Assembly: GCF_000282535.1 (NCBI RefSeq)
Contig: NZ_AKJC01000104.1
Span: forward strand, 1-58,204
Origin: Pseudomonas sp. GM84
Lineage (GTDB): Bacteria > Pseudomonadota > Gammaproteobacteria > Pseudomonadales > Pseudomonadaceae
DNA: 58,204 nucleotides
Direction: 5' to 3'
The notes under the pieces were generated by a model that was not told the origin of the DNA, did not search any database, and saw only the letters and a program-made list of their open reading frames with translations. This document shows, one piece after another, positions 55,946 through 58,204 of this stretch (position 1 is its first letter; each line of letters starts with the position of its first letter). Both the position numbers and the translations under genes were made by a program.

Positions 55946-57223
55946 ATGCGTTCACTTCGCCGGGTCGCGATCCTGGGCGGCAACCGAATTCCCTTCGCCC
56001 GCTCCAACGGCGCTTACGCCACTGCCAGCAACCAGGCGATGCTCACCGTCACCCTCGAAGGCCTGATCGAGCGTTATCGCCTGCATGGGCAGCGCTTGGG
56101 CGAGGTGGTGGCGGGCGCGGTGCTCAAGCACTCCCGTGACATGAGCCTGACACGCGAATGCGTGCTCGGGTCGCGCCTGTCGCCACAGACGCCTGCCTAC
56201 GACATCCAGCAGGCCTGTGGCACTGGCCTTGAGGCGGCGCTGCTGGTGGCCAACAAGATTGCCCTGGGGCAGATCGACAGCGGCATCGCGGGTGGCGTGG
56301 ACACCACTTCCGATGCGCCGATCGCGGTCAATGAGGGGCTGCGCCGCATCCTGCTGCAGGCCAACCGCGGCAAGAGCCTTGGCGAGCGGCTCAAGCCTTT
56401 TCTGCAACTGCGCCCTGGCCACCTCAAGCCTGAGCTGCCGCGCAACGGCGAGCCACGCACCGGGCTGTCGATGGGCGAGCACTGCGAGCGCATGGCGCAG
56501 ACCTGGCAGATCGACCGCGCCGCGCAAGATGAACTGGCCCTGCTCAGCCACCAGCGGTTGGCGGCGTCCTACACCGACGGCTGGCAGGACGACCTGGTTA
56601 CGCCGTTCCTGGGGCTGGCGCGCGACAACAACCTGCGACCGGACCTGAGCCTGGAGCAACTCGGCAAGCTCAAGCCGGCGTTCGACCACAGTGGCCTGGG
56701 CACCCTGACCGCGGGCAACTCCACGCCGCTGACCGATGGCGCTTCGCTGGTGCTGCTGGGCACGCCGGAGTGGGCCCAGACGCAGGGGCTGGAGGTGCTG
56801 GCGTATCTGGTCGATGGCGAAACGGCGGCGGTGGACTTCGTCAAAGGCCAGGAAGGGCTGTTGATGGCGCCGGTCTACGCCGTGCCGCGCTTGTTGGCGC
56901 GCAATGGCCTGAGCCTGCAGGACTTCGACTACTACGAGATTCACGAGGCCTTCGCTGCCCAGGTGTTGTGCACCCTCAAGGCCTGGGAGGATGCCGAGTA
57001 CTGCCGCACGCGTCTGGGGCTGGAGGCACCGCTTGGGGCCATCGACCGCAGCAAGCTCAACGTCAAGGGCAGTTCCCTGGCGGCCGGGCATCCGTTTGCC
57101 GCGACCGGGGGGCGGATTCTGGCCAATCTGGCCAAGCTGCTGGCCAAGGCGGGCAAGGGGCGCGGGTTGATTTCGATCTGCGCGGCGGGAGGGCAGGGCG
57201 TGACGGTGATTGTCGAGCGTTGA
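55946..57223 (+). CDS. Acetyl-CoA acetyltransferase (FadA2/FadI-like thiolase)
   Basis: 425 aa. ATG 55946 follows a consensus AGGAGGA. Nucleophile C91 in QQACGTGLEA, HEAFAAQVL (about 333), GHPFAATGGRI (about 378, catalytic His) and the second Cys in SICAAGGQG all match thiolases. It condenses or cleaves acyl-CoA chains. It is divergent from the FabG4-like and MaoC genes by 118 bp and is probably co-regulated with them. Confidence 0.93.
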   Translation: MRSLRRVAILGGNRIPFARSNGAYATASNQAMLTVTLEGLIERYRLHGQRLGEVVAGAVLKHSRDMSLTRECVLGSRLSPQTPAYDIQQACGTGLEAALLVANKIALGQIDSGIAGGVDTTSDAPIAVNEGLRRILLQANRGKSLGERLKPFLQLRPGHLKPELPRNGEPRTGLSMGEHCERMAQTWQIDRAAQDELALLSHQRLAASYTDGWQDDLVTPFLGLARDNNLRPDLSLEQLGKLKPAFDHSGLGTLTAGNSTPLTDGASLVLLGTPEWAQTQGLEVLAYLVDGETAAVDFVKGQEGLLMAPVYAVPRLLARNGLSLQDFDYYEIHEAFAAQVLCTLKAWEDAEYCRTRLGLEAPLGAIDRSKLNVKGSSLAAGHPFAATGGRILANLAKLLAKAGKGRGLISICAAGGQGVTVIVER

Positions 57224-57238
57224 GACCGCGTCGTCCCT

Positions 57239-57306
57239 TTCGCCGGCAAGCCGGCTCCCACAGTTGAGGCATGTGGGTTACCTGTGGGAGCCGGCTTGCC
57301 GGCGAA
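57239..57306. repeat. REP palindrome pair (GCCGGCAAGCCGGC type)
   Basis: Perfect 25-nt arms at 57239-57263 and 57282-57306. It lies between the thiolase gene and the AraC-type regulator. Confidence 0.9.
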
Positions 57307-57366
57307 GGGGGCGACATGGCGCCTTCAGGTGTTAGGCTTGTCTGGTCAGAACTATAAGAAACCATC

Positions 57367-58146
57367 ATGCCGAGCATCGGACACCCCCGCGCCATCCCTG
57401 CCCTCGACCACCTGCCCAGGCCGCTTTATGCCCGTGCCGAAAGCCTGGGCGCTGGCTCCTGGACCACCTGCCACCGCCATGACTGGGTACAGTTTTCCTA
57501 TGCCATCAGCGGCGTACTGGGCGTGTATACCCGCGACGGTAGCTACTTCGCCCCGCCGCAGTGGGGCGTGTGGATTCCGGCCGATGCCGAACATGAAGTG
57601 GTAACGACCGGGCAGGCCGAAATGCGCAGCCTGTATATCCGCCGCGATGCCTGTCCGTGGGCGCCGACGCAGTGCCGGGTACTCGAAGTAACGCCCCTGG
57701 CGCGGGAGCTGATCAAGCAGTTCTGCCTGTACCCGGCGCATTACCCGGAAGGTGACAGTGTCGAAGCGCGCCTGGTGGCGGTGCTGCTCGACCAGCTGCG
57801 CAGGCTGCCCGAAGTGGGCTTCTCGCTACCGCTGCCCCGTCATCCGGGATTGCTGGCGCTGTGCAATGGCCTGATCGCTGCGCCGGATCAGGTGCAGACC
57901 TTGCAGCAGTGGGCGCTGCAGTTGGGGTGTTCGGAGAAAACCTTGATGCGCCTGTTCCAGCGGGAAACCGGGTTGAGCTTCCGCAATTGGCGGCAGAGGA
58001 TGCGGCTGTTGTCGTCACTGGCATTGCTGGAGGCGGGGGAGAGTGTGACCGACGCGGCGCTGGGGTGTGGCTATGACTCGACCTCGGCTTATATCGCGGC
58101 TTTCAAGCAGTTGTTCGGGGCCACGCCGGGGGAGTTGAAATTGTAG
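57367..58146 (+). CDS. AraC-family transcriptional regulator
   Basis: 259 aa. N-terminal cupin-type sensor (HDWVQFSYAISGVLGVYTRD and PPQWGVWIPADAEHEV), and a C-terminal AraC double HTH (about 165-255): GCSEKTLMRLFQRETGLSFR, NWRQRMRLLSSLALL, and ALGCGYDSTSAYIAAFKQLF. The target is unknown; the neighbouring thiolase set or a distant transporter is possible. Confidence 0.93.
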   Translation: MPSIGHPRAIPALDHLPRPLYARAESLGAGSWTTCHRHDWVQFSYAISGVLGVYTRDGSYFAPPQWGVWIPADAEHEVVTTGQAEMRSLYIRRDACPWAPTQCRVLEVTPLARELIKQFCLYPAHYPEGDSVEARLVAVLLDQLRRLPEVGFSLPLPRHPGLLALCNGLIAAPDQVQTLQQWALQLGCSEKTLMRLFQRETGLSFRNWRQRMRLLSSLALLEAGESVTDAALGCGYDSTSAYIAAFKQLFGATPGELKL

Positions 58147-58164
58147 GGTGCCTGTAGCGGCCCT

Positions 58165-58190
58165 ATCGCCGGCAAGCCGGCTCCCACAGG
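58165..58190. repeat. REP half-palindrome at window edge
   Basis: ATCGCCGGCAAGCCGGCTCC followed by CACAGG; the partner arm is expected just beyond the end of the window. Confidence 0.8.
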
Positions 58191-58204
58191 TACAGCGCAA
58201 GCCT

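Noticed and set aside
41..58190. CRISPR-like array from the recurring GCCGGCAAGCCGGC units
   Set aside because: Units occur in inverted pairs kilobases apart, not as regularly spaced direct repeats; they are REP sequences, and no cas genes are present.
1..58204. tRNA, rRNA or complete insertion sequences
   Set aside because: No tRNA-like cloverleaf, rRNA core sequence or transposase gene was seen by eye; a dedicated scan (tRNAscan-SE, ISfinder) would be decisive.

Overview
The window looks like chromosome of a fluorescent Pseudomonas close to P. putida. It is GC-rich with short intergenic gaps. It carries nine REP-type palindromes plus a tenth half-copy at the right edge, built on GCCGGCAAGCCGGCTCCCAC or CGGGACAAGCCCGCTCCCAC. 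Gene order resembles the P. aeruginosa retS-purD-purH-fis-dusB-prmA-accC-accB-aroQ-dsbD neighbourhood and the P. putida speA-yfhM-pbpC-fabG4 region. Synteny and locus names here are from memory; nothing was searched.

Layout. 0.1-5.1 kb (minus): copper-handling island with a PepSY membrane protein, an OprC-like TonB receptor, a PCu(A)C chaperone and two DUF2946 proteins. 5.3-5.9 kb: NfeD-like gene beside a twice-deleted SPFH/slipin remnant. 6.1-13.6 kb: divergent cobalamin operons, cobK-cbiD-cobL (minus) and cobG-cobH-cobI-cobJ (plus), with cobJ fused to a CbiG-like module. 13.7-15.7 kb: three unrecognised genes whose products look like diverged paralogues, placed between cobJ and marC. 15.7-23.8 kb (minus): marC, retS, purD, purH, fis, dusB. 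24-31 kb (minus): zinc-ribbon/DUF3426 gene, prmA, a 213-bp element with 58-bp perfect inverted repeats, accC, accB, aroQ, dsbD. 31-37.8 kb: chemoreceptor, DUF2333, Nudix, yciH/SUI1, speA. 37.8-38.6 kb: A/T-richer pair, a stand-alone toxin-44-like protein and a membrane-anchored partner. 38.7-48 kb: MATE transporter, alpha-2-macroglobulin lipoprotein, small membrane protein, pbpC. 48-51.2 kb: TpsB-type transporter, PprB-like regulator, FppA-like prepilin peptidase. 51.2-58.2 kb: two DUF4136 lipoproteins, cmoM, MazG-like protein, a MaoC/FabG4/thiolase set, and an AraC regulator.

The genes form several functional blocks: copper acquisition; aerobic-type corrin ring synthesis with some anaerobic-type parts (CbiD, CbiG); late purine synthesis; malonyl-CoA supply and dehydroquinate dehydration; arginine decarboxylation; envelope maintenance (YfhM with PBP1C); and a putative acyl-chain cycle (hydratase, ketoreductase, thiolase).

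The best candidates for something undescribed are the three-gene paralogue cassette at 13.7-15.7 kb, the toxin/partner pair at 37.8-38.6 kb, the large palindromic element at 26.34-26.55 kb, and a terminator-like hairpin in the leader of yciH.
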